In this document: positions 53,218-61,356 of the stretch, in pieces
Position numbering within the stretch: position 1 is the stretch's first letter
Layout of the letters: each line of letters begins with the position of its first letter
Assembly: GCA_021604865.1 (NCBI GenBank)
Contig: BQJU01000039.1
Location: 1 to 64,000, forward strand
From: Saprospiraceae bacterium
Lineage (GTDB): Bacteria > Bacteroidota > Bacteroidia > Chitinophagales > Saprospiraceae
DNA length: 64,000 nt
Reading direction: 5' to 3'
Program-made: the position numbers and the translations under genes
Notes under the pieces: generated by a model
Databases searched by the model: none
What the model saw: the letters and a program-made list of their open reading frames with translations, nothing else
What the model was told of the DNA's origin: nothing

Positions 53218-53930
53218 CACTACTGAAAGCCCTGATTATTGATGACGAACCCTTTGCCCATAAGGTCATATTACAGTATGCCGAAGACATCCCATTTCTG
53301 GAAATTGTTGGCCAATGTTACCTCGCCACAGAAGCATACTCCATGCTTAATGAAAAAGCAATCGACCTCCTCTTTCTGGATATCCAAATGCCAAAACTAA
53401 AAGGGCTGGATTTCATCCGAACATTGGACCATAAACCACAAATTATCATCACCTCAGCCTTTGAAGAATATGCCTTGGAGGGTTTTGAATTGCAGGTTTG
53501 TGATTATTTACTCAAACCTTTCCCTTTTGATAGATTCCTGAAAGCGATCCATAAAACACATCAGCAAATATCCCTTTTAAAGCAGGAAGATTCTTCCAAG
53601 CCGCCTGAAATGCAAACAGCTGATGATCGAATATTTATCAAAGTCGACAAACGATTTATTCAGCTCAATCTACAGGATATTCAATACTTTGAAAGTTATG
53701 GCAACTATGTAAAAATCTGGATTGCATCAGAAATGTACCTCACGCCCCGTACCCTTTCCAGCTTTGAAAAGGAGCTTAATGATTCCACATTTATGAGAAT
53801 TCACAAATCTTACATCATTCAAAAAGCATATATTGACTATGTGGAAGGCAATAGAATGGTCATGAAAAATGGCACACAATTAACCATTGGTAAAAGTTAC
53901 CGCCAGGAAGTAAAACAATGGTTGAGTTGA
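53214..53930 (+). CDS. LytTR-family response regulator
   Basis: 238 residues. Receiver domain about 1-120 (DDEPFAHKV, phosphoacceptor Asp in LFLDIQMPKLKGLDF, ITSAFEEYALEGFELQVCDYLLKPFPFDRF) and a LytTR DNA-binding domain about 138-238 (IFIKVDKRFIQLNLQDIQYFESYGNYVKIW ... FMRIHKSYIIQKAYIDYVEGNRMVMKNG). ATGA overlap with the kinase gene shows coupled translation. The stop is followed at once by a copy of the dispersed repeat. Confidence 0.92.
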   Translation: MTLLKALIIDDEPFAHKVILQYAEDIPFLEIVGQCYLATEAYSMLNEKAIDLLFLDIQMPKLKGLDFIRTLDHKPQIIITSAFEEYALEGFELQVCDYLLKPFPFDRFLKAIHKTHQQISLLKQEDSSKPPEMQTADDRIFIKVDKRFIQLNLQDIQYFESYGNYVKIWIASEMYLTPRTLSSFEKELNDSTFMRIHKSYIIQKAYIDYVEGNRMVMKNGTQLTIGKSYRQEVKQWLS

Positions 53931-53956
53931 AACTTACGAACTTGTTTGGAGGACGG
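53931..53956 (+). repeat. Dispersed intergenic repeat, copy D
   Basis: AACTTACGAACTTGTTTGGA at 53931-53950, continuing as GGACGG, directly after the LytTR stop and before the convergent rlmN stop. Together with copy E (55100) in the same orientation it brackets rlmN. Confidence 0.45.
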
Positions 53957-53996
53957 CTTTTGTAGCAAAAAGATGAATATCAACTCCCCGATTCAA

Positions 53997-55049
53997 TTAT
54001 TCCTTATTCGCCAACTGCCCACACGCAGCATCAATATCCTTTCCCCGGCTACGCCGTACGGTCACCATTACCTCATGATCCCGAAGATACTGGGCGAAGT
54101 CATCGATGCGATGTTCGGTAGATTTGAGAAAATCAGCACCATCAATTGGGTTGTATTCAATGATGTTGACCTTGACAGGAAAATGTCGGCACAGCTTGAC
54201 CAGGTTGGCGGCATCTTCCAGGCTATCATTAAAGTCCTGGAAAGCGATGTATTCGTAGCTGATACGGTTACGGGTTTTGAGGTAGAAATATTTGATGGCC
54301 TCCATCAGGACTTCCAGCGTATTGCTTTCATTGATGGGCATGATTTCGTTTCGTTTCGCATCATCGGCAGCATGCAGGGAAAGAGCGAGGTTAAACTTCA
54401 CGTCATCATCGGCCAGTTTGCGAATCATCTTAGCAATGCCGGCCGTACTAACGGTGATACGTTTGGGCGACATATTGAGGCCTTCAGGTGAAGTAATATA
54501 ATGAATGCTGCCCATCACCTCTTTATAAGCCAGCAGGGGTTCTCCCATACCCATGTACACGATATTGGTCAGGGGATGGTCAAAAGTTTCCAATGACTGT
54601 TGGTTGACCATCACCACCTGGTCGTAGATCTCGGCGGCATCCAAATTGCGTAGGCGTTTCATCCGGCCAGTGGCACAAAACTTACAAGTAAGGCTACAGC
54701 CAACCTGTGAAGAAACACATACCGTAAAGCGACGATCATCTGGAACAGGAATCAGCACGGATTCCACCAGTGGGCCATCATGCAGGCGGTAGCGAGACTT
54801 GATGGTGCCGTCCAGGCTACGCTGCACCTTATCTTCTTTAATGGCATTGATGGTAAAATGCTCCTCCAAATATTGACGCAGCTTTTTCGACAAATTGGTC
54901 ATTTCCGCAAAGGAATGAGCCCCTTTTTGCCACAACCATTCATACACCTGTTTAGCCCGAAATTTGGGTTCACCAACCTCCAGGAACAACTGCACCAGCT
55001 CTTCCTGTGAATAGCGGCGAATGTCTTTTTTTGTGGAAACTTCAATCAT
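53997..55049 (-). CDS. rlmN: Dual-specificity RNA methyltransferase RlmN (23S A2503 / tRNA A37)
   Basis: 350 residues, full length. A radical-SAM enzyme that puts a C2-methyl on A2503 of 23S rRNA and on A37 of some tRNAs. The [4Fe-4S] motif is in SQVGCSLTCKFCATGRMKRLRNL (CxxxCxxC). Also seen are the N-terminal domain YSQEELVQLFLEVGEPKFRAKQVYEWLWQKG, VYMGMGEPLLAYKEV, the KRITVSTAGIAKMI loop, LALSLHAADDAKRNEIMPIN, and the C-terminal VTVRRSRGKDIDAACGQL with the methyl-carrying Cys. ATG 55049 is the right start, because the N-terminal domain begins at once. TATCTTTG ends only 4 nt before this ATG. Confidence 0.96.
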   Translation of the reverse strand: MIEVSTKKDIRRYSQEELVQLFLEVGEPKFRAKQVYEWLWQKGAHSFAEMTNLSKKLRQYLEEHFTINAIKEDKVQRSLDGTIKSRYRLHDGPLVESVLIPVPDDRRFTVCVSSQVGCSLTCKFCATGRMKRLRNLDAAEIYDQVVMVNQQSLETFDHPLTNIVYMGMGEPLLAYKEVMGSIHYITSPEGLNMSPKRITVSTAGIAKMIRKLADDDVKFNLALSLHAADDAKRNEIMPINESNTLEVLMEAIKYFYLKTRNRISYEYIAFQDFNDSLEDAANLVKLCRHFPVKVNIIEYNPIDGADFLKSTEHRIDDFAQYLRDHEVMVTVRRSRGKDIDAACGQLANKE

Positions 55050-55053
55050 CCCG

Positions 55054-55061
55054 CAAAGATA
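55054..55061 (-). promoter_or_regulatory. -7 promoter motif TATCTTTG directly before rlmN
   Basis: Minus strand TATCTTTG-CGGG-ATG. If this is the -7 element, transcription starts at or inside the start codon, so the mRNA would be leaderless. No other promoter-like site was seen between here and copy E of the repeat. Confidence 0.5.
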
Positions 55062-55099
55062 GGGGTAAATCGAGAAATTTTGGTACTATTTTGTAGGTC

Positions 55100-55126
55100 T
55101 ACCTGTTTGGAGGTCAAACTTTGCGC
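55100..55126 (+). repeat. Dispersed intergenic repeat, copy E
   Basis: ACCTGTTTGGAGGTCAAACT (55101-55120) followed by TTGCGC. It matches copy A over TGTTTGGAGGTCAAACTT without a mismatch. It lies between the rlmN start and the stop of the GNAT gene. Confidence 0.55.
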
Positions 55127-55168
55127 TAAGCAAGCCTCTCCTACTCAGGAATCATTCTAAGGAGCCAG

Positions 55169-55699
55169 CTAAGAATAAGTTGCAGCATAAAGCATCAAGG
55201 TGTCTTTATCGCCTGACAACTGAATCATCTTTTCAAACGTTAAACCTACTTTTTCCAGTAATTTGATCGACCGCTCGTTCTCCGGTAGCGTTATGGCTAC
55301 GATGCGTTCTAACTGAAAAACCTGTCTGGCCAGAACCATCACCGCCGCCGCTGCTTCGTATGCATATCCCTGCCCGGAATAAGCCGGCAAAAAGGCAAAT
55401 CCAATATCTACATCTTCCAGTGTGGGTCTGTTGTACAAACCACAAACACCAATGGGGCCCTCACCCGTTTTCAAACAGACTACAAAGGGACCATATCCAT
55501 ACTGTTCGTAACTTTTCATGGCTCCATTCAGCAGATATTCCCTTGCCTTTTCAAGGGTATCTACGCCCCGATCACCAATGTATAACAACCAGGCTGGCGT
55601 ATTCATTAGCTCCAGCATAAAGGCGGCATCCTCAAACGTAAACCTGCGAAGGGATAAACGTTCTGTTTCCGCTATGGATATAGATGGACTATTTGTCAT
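55169..55699 (-). CDS. GNAT-family N-acetyltransferase (RimJ/RimL-like)
   Basis: 176 residues from ATG 55699 (MTNSPSISIAETERLSLRRFTFED); the frame begins at a TTG at 55729, which is less likely. The opening ETERLSLRRFTFEDAAFMLELMNTPAWLLYIGDRGV is that of RimJ/RimL-like acetyltransferases. The acetyl-CoA loop is PAYSGQGYAYEAAAAVMVLARQVF and the C-terminal part ERIVAITLPENERSIKLLEKVGLTFEKMIQL is standard. The substrate is unknown. Possibly monocistronic. Confidence 0.85.
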   Translation of the reverse strand: MTNSPSISIAETERLSLRRFTFEDAAFMLELMNTPAWLLYIGDRGVDTLEKAREYLLNGAMKSYEQYGYGPFVVCLKTGEGPIGVCGLYNRPTLEDVDIGFAFLPAYSGQGYAYEAAAAVMVLARQVFQLERIVAITLPENERSIKLLEKVGLTFEKMIQLSGDKDTLMLYAATYS

Positions 55700-55794
55700 T
55701 TTCTTCCGATTATACCTATGAGAAGGCAAACAAATGCTTGTATATTGCCCTTTAAATTATAAAATTTTTTTCTTTCATTTGAAAAACGAAAAAC

Positions 55795-56226
55795 ATGACC
55801 AGCAACATCCTCAATTGGCTTCAAGAGGCAGGAATTTCTTCACCGATGATCCTTCAGCTACTCGCTTCCCTTTTTATCGGCATTTTATTTACCCAATCCG
55901 GAATCGATAAAGTCATCAACTGGAAAGGGGAAAAGGATTTCTATACCGAGCATTTCAGCAAATCGATCCTCAATGGAACCGTTCCACTGCTGATGCCCAT
56001 GATCACTATTTCTGAATTATCGGCCGGCTTTTTATCTATAGCTGGCGTCATTGGCCTTCTATTTTTTGGCAATCCTGATCTTGGCATTTTGGGCATGCTC
56101 ATGGCTTGTTTATCCATCATCCAGTTGTTTTTTGGCCAACGTGTGGCTAAAGACTATGCTGGTGCCGCTAGTTTGGTGCCTTATTTTCTGGTTTGTTTGG
56201 TTGGCTTGGCTTTTTATTTGTTATAG
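55795..56226 (+). CDS. DoxX-like integral membrane protein
   Basis: 143 residues, four hydrophobic segments (about 19-40, 60-82, 84-110, 118-143). LFIGILFTQSGIDKVINWKGEKDFYTEHFSKSIL followed by a TISELSAGFLSIAGV helix fits the DoxX/DoxD-like family; such proteins have roles in redox balance or are uncharacterised. The stop is 2 nt from the stop of the convergent aminopeptidase gene. TATATTGC about 50 bp upstream is a weak -7 candidate. Confidence 0.72.
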   Translation: MTSNILNWLQEAGISSPMILQLLASLFIGILFTQSGIDKVINWKGEKDFYTEHFSKSILNGTVPLLMPMITISELSAGFLSIAGVIGLLFFGNPDLGILGMLMACLSIIQLFFGQRVAKDYAGAASLVPYFLVCLVGLAFYLL

Positions 56227-56227
56227 A

Positions 56228-58012
56228 TCACAACCCAGCACACTTTTGCGCCAACCAGGCTACCTCCTCTTTTTCCAATTTTGGCGACAATTGCTCGAAA
56301 ACCTTGGCATGATAATCATTCAACCACTGCTTTTCCGTTTCCGTAAGGAGCGCCATATCCATTAAATTGCGATCAATGGGGAAAAGTGTCAGGGTTTCAA
56401 AAGCCAGAAATTGACCATAGTCGGTCGCTTCGACTTTGATACACAATTCCAGGTTCTCAATACGGATACCGTATTTGCCATCTTCATAATAGCCAGGTTC
56501 ATTGGAGGTAAACATGCCGGGTTCGAATGGAGTGGCACCTCGGGAAGTAACTGCACTGGTTGCAAAACCCTGTGGTGGTTCATGTACATTGAGGAAATAT
56601 CCGACACCATGGCCGGTTCCATGACCGAAGTTAAGCCCCTCCTGCCACAGGTATTGACGGGCAAAACCATCGAGCTGAGCCCCACTGGTTCCTTCCGGAA
56701 ACTTCATCATGGACAAAGCTATATTACCTTTTAAGACCAACGTAAAATGCCGCTTCTGCGTGGCCGTAGGTTCACCCAGGGCTATGGTCCGTGTAATATC
56801 GGTAGTGCCATCCATATACTGACCACCAGAATCCAATAAGAGGATGCCCTTGGATTCGATCATAGCACACTTACCTGGCTCGGGGCGATAATGCACAATG
56901 GCTCCATTAGCATTGTAACCGACAATGGCAGCAAAACTTTCTCCATAATAATTGGCCTGTTGGCTTCTAAAACCGGCAAGCTTGTCGGCAACTTCAACTT
57001 CCGAGACAGCACGCTCCCGCAGCTCTCCTTCCAGCCAGCGAAACAGGCGGGTTAAGGCAACGCCATCTTTGACCATCGCCTGCCGAATGTGACTGACTTC
57101 ATGTTCCGTCTTAATCGCTTTCAATTGGCGGATCAGGTTTTTTTCCTGATGCGACCGGCCCTCCGGAATAGCGTTAAATAGACGGATGCTGGTAGCCGCC
57201 GGATCAATGGCAATCGTCTTTTCCGGAGATAGATTTTGCAAAAAGGGTTCTATTTCCGCATATTCTTTTAAAAAGATACCCGCCGTTTGCAATTCATCTT
57301 CCAACTCTTTATTGATCTTCCCTTTCTGAATAAACAAATAACTGATTTCCTCACCAATAACCAGATAGCTGATAAATAAGGGGTTGAAATTGACATCCGC
57401 AGAACGTAAGTTCAACACCCAGGCAATGTCATCCAAGGTGGTGACCAACCAGAAACTGAGTGCTTTTTTTGTCATTTCTTCCCGTATCAGCGCCAGCTTT
57501 TCTTCACGGCTACGACCGGCATATTCTAGTTTGTGTTCAAATACTTCGGCTCCCGGCAAACCAGAACGATCCTTATAAATTTCCTCAATCAGGTCAAAAT
57601 CATGGTTGATATCGATTTCTTTTTCGTAAAAATGTTTGGCCAGGTACCTGATTTGAGACACCGAAAACAAATTGCCATCCACACCAACCGTAGCGCCTTT
57701 TGATAAATTATCTACCAACCAGGAAACGTGTTCAGGAGCATGGGGAATGCGCTGCTTATGCAATACGATACTACTACCTTTTAGTTGCTGTTCTGCTTGG
57801 GTGAAATAGCGCGAATCTGTCCAAAGGCCTGCATGTTGTGCCGTTACAACCAAAAGCCCTGCCGAACCCGTAAACCCCGATAGCCACTCTCTGGATTTCC
57901 ACCGATCTGCCACATATTCACTCTGATGCGGATCATGACTAGGTACAATATAGGCATCTAGGCCTTTTTTTGCCATCGCTTGTCGTAGGTCTGAGATTCT
58001 CTTTTTTGTCAT
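56228..58012 (-). CDS. Xaa-Pro aminopeptidase (aminopeptidase P family, M24B)
   Basis: 594 residues from ATG 58012 (MTKKRISDLRQAMAKKGLDAYIVPSHDPHQSEYVADRWK); the frame is open to 58132, but a TATATTTG promoter lies between. It has the long three-domain form: two creatinase-like N-terminal domains (1-160, 160-310) and a C-terminal pita-bread domain. Metal ligands are in LLLDSGGQYMDGTTDITRTIALG (two Asp), GHGTGHGVGYFLNVHEPPQG (His), FTSNEPGYYEDGKYGIRIENLEL (Glu, Glu). It removes an N-terminal residue that precedes proline. No signal peptide, so cytoplasmic. Confidence 0.92.
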   Translation of the reverse strand: MTKKRISDLRQAMAKKGLDAYIVPSHDPHQSEYVADRWKSREWLSGFTGSAGLLVVTAQHAGLWTDSRYFTQAEQQLKGSSIVLHKQRIPHAPEHVSWLVDNLSKGATVGVDGNLFSVSQIRYLAKHFYEKEIDINHDFDLIEEIYKDRSGLPGAEVFEHKLEYAGRSREEKLALIREEMTKKALSFWLVTTLDDIAWVLNLRSADVNFNPLFISYLVIGEEISYLFIQKGKINKELEDELQTAGIFLKEYAEIEPFLQNLSPEKTIAIDPAATSIRLFNAIPEGRSHQEKNLIRQLKAIKTEHEVSHIRQAMVKDGVALTRLFRWLEGELRERAVSEVEVADKLAGFRSQQANYYGESFAAIVGYNANGAIVHYRPEPGKCAMIESKGILLLDSGGQYMDGTTDITRTIALGEPTATQKRHFTLVLKGNIALSMMKFPEGTSGAQLDGFARQYLWQEGLNFGHGTGHGVGYFLNVHEPPQGFATSAVTSRGATPFEPGMFTSNEPGYYEDGKYGIRIENLELCIKVEATDYGQFLAFETLTLFPIDRNLMDMALLTETEKQWLNDYHAKVFEQLSPKLEKEEVAWLAQKCAGL

Positions 58013-58060
58013 ATTGGTTCGTGTTTTGGTTGTGGGCTTAAGGAAACGATCTTTTTTTAA

Positions 58061-58068
58061 CAAATATA
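58061..58068 (-). promoter_or_regulatory. -7 promoter motif TATATTTG before the aminopeptidase gene
   Basis: Exact TAnnTTTG on the minus strand, with a predicted transcript start near 58055 and a leader of about 43 nt. It favours ATG 58012 over upstream codons. Confidence 0.45.
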
Positions 58069-58287
58069 GGGATATCGTCAAATATTGTGATGTGGTGATC
58101 TGGTGAGATTCCAAACTTTTCAATTCTTCCAAAACCTTCTGGTTTATTTATACAAGAAAAGCAAGAACTTGAAACATTGTTCTCGAAAGCCTTCTACCCC
58201 ATTTCTTCCAATTTTCCCACTTCCTTCACTCCTTCCAACCCTTCCTCAAAGCTAAAAAACATCAAAAAACATTATATTATACTTTTT

Positions 58288-58303
58288 TGGCATGTATTTT
58301 GCA
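58288..58303 (+). promoter_or_regulatory. Sigma-54 type -24/-12 promoter upstream of rpoN
   Basis: TGGCATGTATTTTGCA: GG (58289-58290) and GC (58301-58302) are exactly 10 nt apart, and the flanks follow the consensus TGGCACG-N4-TTGCA with one change in the -24 box. Transcription would start near 58313, giving a leader of about 155 nt. This suggests that sigma-54 transcribes its own gene. The TATTTTG within it is also one base off the TAnnTTTG motif, so a primary-sigma promoter is the alternative. Confidence 0.6.
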
Positions 58304-58425
58304 GTCTTAACTTTAAAAGCTTCTATTGTGTTTCAAAAATACTTATATTGCAAATGCTTTTTTGCGAAAAATCAGAACATAAATTTTATCTACACGTATT
58401 AATAGTATACCAAGAGATTAGGTTA

Positions 58426-58453
58426 GTGTGTGCTTAAATTTTAACACACACTT
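58426..58453 (+). other. Hairpin in the rpoN leader
   Basis: AGTGTGTG (58426-58433) and CACACACT (58446-58453) form an 8-bp perfect stem; the 12-nt loop can pair further (TTAA/TTAA). It ends 15 nt before the rpoN ATG, just ahead of a purine stretch (AAAGGAATAGA), so it may affect translation initiation. Confidence 0.45.
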
Positions 58454-58468
58454 ATAAAGGAATAGATA

Positions 58469-59986
58469 ATGTTAAGACAAACCATTAGCCAGAAGTTACT
58501 CCAAAAGCTGTCACCTCAGCAGATTCAGCTCATGAAGCTGTTGCAGGTCCCTACAGCTACGTTGGAGCAACGGATCAAAGAGGAGTTAGAGGCTAATCCG
58601 GCGCTAGACGAAGGTGTTGATCATGCTGCTGATGTGCAGGATGAATTTTCTACTGCTGAAGAAGACCGCTTCGAAGATAGTAAACAAGAAGACGACCAAC
58701 GCGACGACAACTACGAGCTGGATGATTACCTCAAAGATTATATGGATGACGACCCTTCATCCTACAAGCTGCGCAGCAATAATTACAGTAGTGATGAAGA
58801 GGAAAAGACCATCCCCATTCCTGTAGAACATACTTTTCATGAATACCTGGAACAGCAGCTGGGCATGTTAAACCTCAAGGATGACCGGGAGCAAAGTATT
58901 GCTTACCAGATTATTGGTAGCATTGATGATGACGGATATTTACGTCGTGAACCGATATCCATCATCGATGATCTGATGTTTTCGCAGAACATTTTCTGCA
59001 CGGAGGCAGAAATTTTGAATATCCTGAAAAAAATTCAACGTTTTGATCCTCCCGGCATTGGTGCCCGCGACCTGCAGGAATGCTTGCAGATTCAGCTGGA
59101 GGGGAAAATCGAACAATACGAAGAAGAAGAAACGCTTGATGAATCACTGGTGTTGGCGTTACGTATTATCAACAAATACTTTGATGAGTTCACCAAAAAG
59201 CACTATGAAAAATTAATGAATCAACTCAATATTTCGGAAGAGAAGCTTAAAGAAGGAGTTGATGAAATATTGAAATTGAACCCCAAACCTGCCAGTGGAT
59301 ATAGTACCAATTCATCGCGTTCCATACAGTATATTGTTCCTGATTTTCTCATCCGCAATCGGGATGGAGAACTGGAGCTAACCCTCAATGGCAAAAATGC
59401 CCCTGATCTTCGTATCAATGATCAGTACCGGGATATGCTGAAAACCTATAAATCAAATACCAAAGGGCGGCGCGCCAACCGGGAAGAGAAAGAAGCGGTG
59501 CTTTTTATCAAACAAAAGATCGATTCCGCCAAGTGGTTTATCGATGCCATCCGGCAACGGCAACGTACCATGTACAACACCATGTACGCCATTTTGCAAT
59601 ACCAATACGATTACTTCCTCACCGGCGATCAGAAAAAATTGCGCCCGATGATCCTCAAGGATATTGCCGATATTACGGGACTGGATATTTCTACTGTTTC
59701 ACGGGTGGCCAACAGCAAATTTGTGCAAACAGAATTTGGTACCAAGCGGCTAAAAGGCTTCTTTTCAGAGTCATTACAAACGAATAGCGGCGAGGAAGTG
59801 TCCACCATCGAGGTGAAAAAAATCCTCAAAGAAGTGATCGAAGCAGAAGACAAACGCAAACCCTTGTCTGACGAAAAACTCAAAGATATTCTTCAGGAAA
59901 AAGACTATAATATTGCCCGCCGGACCGTAGCCAAATATCGGGAACAATTGGGGCTGCCGGTGGCTAGATTGAGAAAAGAACTTTGA
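58469..59986 (+). CDS. rpoN: RNA polymerase sigma-54 factor
   Basis: 505 residues, full length. Region I is Gln/Leu-rich (MLRQTISQKLLQKLSPQQIQLMKLLQVPTATLEQRIKEELEANPAL) and is the part that contacts activators. An acidic region II (about 50-110, DEEDRFEDSKQEDDQRDDNYELDDYL...) follows. Region III has the core-binding part, the helix-turn-helix (TGLDISTVSRVANSKFVQTEFGTKRLKGFF) and the RpoN box NIARRTVAKYREQLGLP, which binds the -24 element. Sigma-54 needs an AAA+ activator; none is in the window. The upstream region carries a -24/-12-like promoter. Confidence 0.97.
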   Translation: MLRQTISQKLLQKLSPQQIQLMKLLQVPTATLEQRIKEELEANPALDEGVDHAADVQDEFSTAEEDRFEDSKQEDDQRDDNYELDDYLKDYMDDDPSSYKLRSNNYSSDEEEKTIPIPVEHTFHEYLEQQLGMLNLKDDREQSIAYQIIGSIDDDGYLRREPISIIDDLMFSQNIFCTEAEILNILKKIQRFDPPGIGARDLQECLQIQLEGKIEQYEEEETLDESLVLALRIINKYFDEFTKKHYEKLMNQLNISEEKLKEGVDEILKLNPKPASGYSTNSSRSIQYIVPDFLIRNRDGELELTLNGKNAPDLRINDQYRDMLKTYKSNTKGRRANREEKEAVLFIKQKIDSAKWFIDAIRQRQRTMYNTMYAILQYQYDYFLTGDQKKLRPMILKDIADITGLDISTVSRVANSKFVQTEFGTKRLKGFFSESLQTNSGEEVSTIEVKKILKEVIEAEDKRKPLSDEKLKDILQEKDYNIARRTVAKYREQLGLPVARLRKEL

Positions 59987-60008
59987 TGCCAAAAGTAAAA
60001 AGTAAGGC

Positions 60009-60109
60009 GTGAAAAATGTATCCTGATATGGCTTCGCCGTCTATATTTTTGTATCTTGACTTTACAAACTAACCCAGCTAGTTATATTTTCCAAATTCCC
60101 ATTTTTCAC
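60009..60109. repeat. Inverted repeat between rpoN and the DUF2236 gene
   Basis: GTGAAAAATG (60009-60018) and CATTTTTCAC (60100-60109) are perfect inverted copies about 80 bp apart, and the pairing goes on outwards imperfectly (AAAGTAAGGC against CTCCTCATTTTT). A small GGC-TTC-GCC hairpin with a following T-run (60034-60056) is in between and may terminate rpoN. Confidence 0.4.
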
Positions 60110-60148
60110 TCCTCATTTTTAATTCCTCCCTAAAACCTGGTTCTTAAA

Positions 60149-61294
60149 ATGCCTGACCCGCAATTCTTAACAACCGATTTTCTACAAACCAAAAGACAGA
60201 TTGCCGATCCACTGGCAGATGAGACAATTGCCTTGATCGTAGAACAGGAAGGCCCTGAAGCTGCCCGCAAATTATTTGACCTGCTCATCCGGCGCATCGA
60301 AATGCCCCTGGAGGAATTGCCACCAGCCACGCATGCTTTTGTGGCGGCCACCCACCAGCTACCGGCCTGGGCCGACTGGAAAAAAGTGGAGCTAGCCCAT
60401 GATTTATTTTTGGATCATGGTCCCAAGTTTTTGATTTTCCTCTATTACAAAAGTTTACCAATCTTATATTCAATGGCCAATGGTGCCCGTGTGCTGGTCA
60501 ATACCAGTCGACTTACCAACAAGGAGCAAGACCTTTCCATTTTTGCCCGCCGTATTGCAGAAACCGGGCAATTCCTGCTCGATGTGATGCGCAAAGATGC
60601 TTTAAAGCCGGGCGGTATAGGTATCCAGTCTATCCAGAAGGTGCGCCTGATTCACGCGGCCATTCGGCATTTTATCCCTGTTGAACATTGGAATGCTGAA
60701 GAATGGGGCCAACCCATCAACCAGGAGGATTTGGCCGCTACACTGATGACCTTTAGTGTGAGCACTACTGATGCATTGGCTCAGTTTAATATCGACGAAG
60801 CGCCCGAACGGCTGGAGGCGTACCTACACACCTGGACTGCCATCGGCGAAGTACTCGGTATTCAAAATGAATTGTTACCCGCCGATCGGGCTTCCGGCCG
60901 CCAATTGTTGGAAACTATTCTTGCACATCAATCTGCACCCTCAGAAAGTGGCGCCTTATTGACTCAGTCACTTCTGCAATTCAGCAAATCCACAATGCCC
61001 TCTCAACGACTGGAACGCCTGCCCGAACTTTTATTACAATTCCTCATAGGCCGTGAACGGGCACAATTATTGGGCGTTAATTATGCCCCGGGCTGTCTGG
61101 GCATCGTCATTCCCGAAGCCATTAGCGCCTATTTCCGCTGGGGTGAACGCCTGGAAGATAAACTGGAAGAACCACTCGGTATTTTCATCAATGAAATCTC
61201 CCGCCAGCTGAGTAAAGGTATGGTCCGTTTTTTTGACCGCTATAAAGGCCGGAATTTTGAAATTCCGGAGGAGTTTGGAAAGGTTTGGTTTTAG
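60149..61294 (+). CDS. DUF2236 oxygenase-like protein (MpaB / rubber oxygenase family)
   Basis: 381 residues, no signal peptide. The pattern RARVLVNTSRL..., QFLLDVMRKDALKPGGIGIQSIQKVRLIHAAIRHFI and GQPINQEDLAATLMTFSVSTTDALAQF fits the DUF2236/mpaB family of haem-dependent oxygenases related to latex-clearing protein; the Arg-x-x-His in KVRLIHAAIRHF is the expected haem-ligand region. Actual substrates in Bacteroidota are unknown. The C-terminal region (RAQLLGVNYAPGCLGIVIPEAISAYFRWGERLEDKLEEPL) has no named motif. Followed by the beta-lactamase-like gene after about 60 bp. Confidence 0.75.
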   Translation: MPDPQFLTTDFLQTKRQIADPLADETIALIVEQEGPEAARKLFDLLIRRIEMPLEELPPATHAFVAATHQLPAWADWKKVELAHDLFLDHGPKFLIFLYYKSLPILYSMANGARVLVNTSRLTNKEQDLSIFARRIAETGQFLLDVMRKDALKPGGIGIQSIQKVRLIHAAIRHFIPVEHWNAEEWGQPINQEDLAATLMTFSVSTTDALAQFNIDEAPERLEAYLHTWTAIGEVLGIQNELLPADRASGRQLLETILAHQSAPSESGALLTQSLLQFSKSTMPSQRLERLPELLLQFLIGRERAQLLGVNYAPGCLGIVIPEAISAYFRWGERLEDKLEEPLGIFINEISRQLSKGMVRFFDRYKGRNFEIPEEFGKVWF

Positions 61295-61356
61295 GAAAAA
61301 CTTTCACAAAGTAAACCCCAAATTATAGCGTTGTTTATCTTGTAAAAAGGAAAAGT

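Larger units (their letters stand above)
58069..58468. other. 400-bp AT-rich gene-free region upstream of rpoN
   Basis: It has an 86-codon open frame (58177-58437) with low-complexity Phe/Ser/Pro composition and no family likeness, which is judged non-coding. It holds the sigma-54-like promoter (58288-58303) and the leader hairpin (58426-58453) of rpoN. Confidence 0.55.

Noticed and set aside
53946-54491. 181-codon plus-strand open frame opposite rlmN
   Set aside because: It is the antisense shadow of rlmN, whose radical-SAM motifs are complete.
58177-58437. 86-codon open frame before rpoN
   Set aside because: Low-complexity Phe/Ser/Pro composition, no family likeness, and it overlaps the -24/-12 promoter and most of the leader hairpin.
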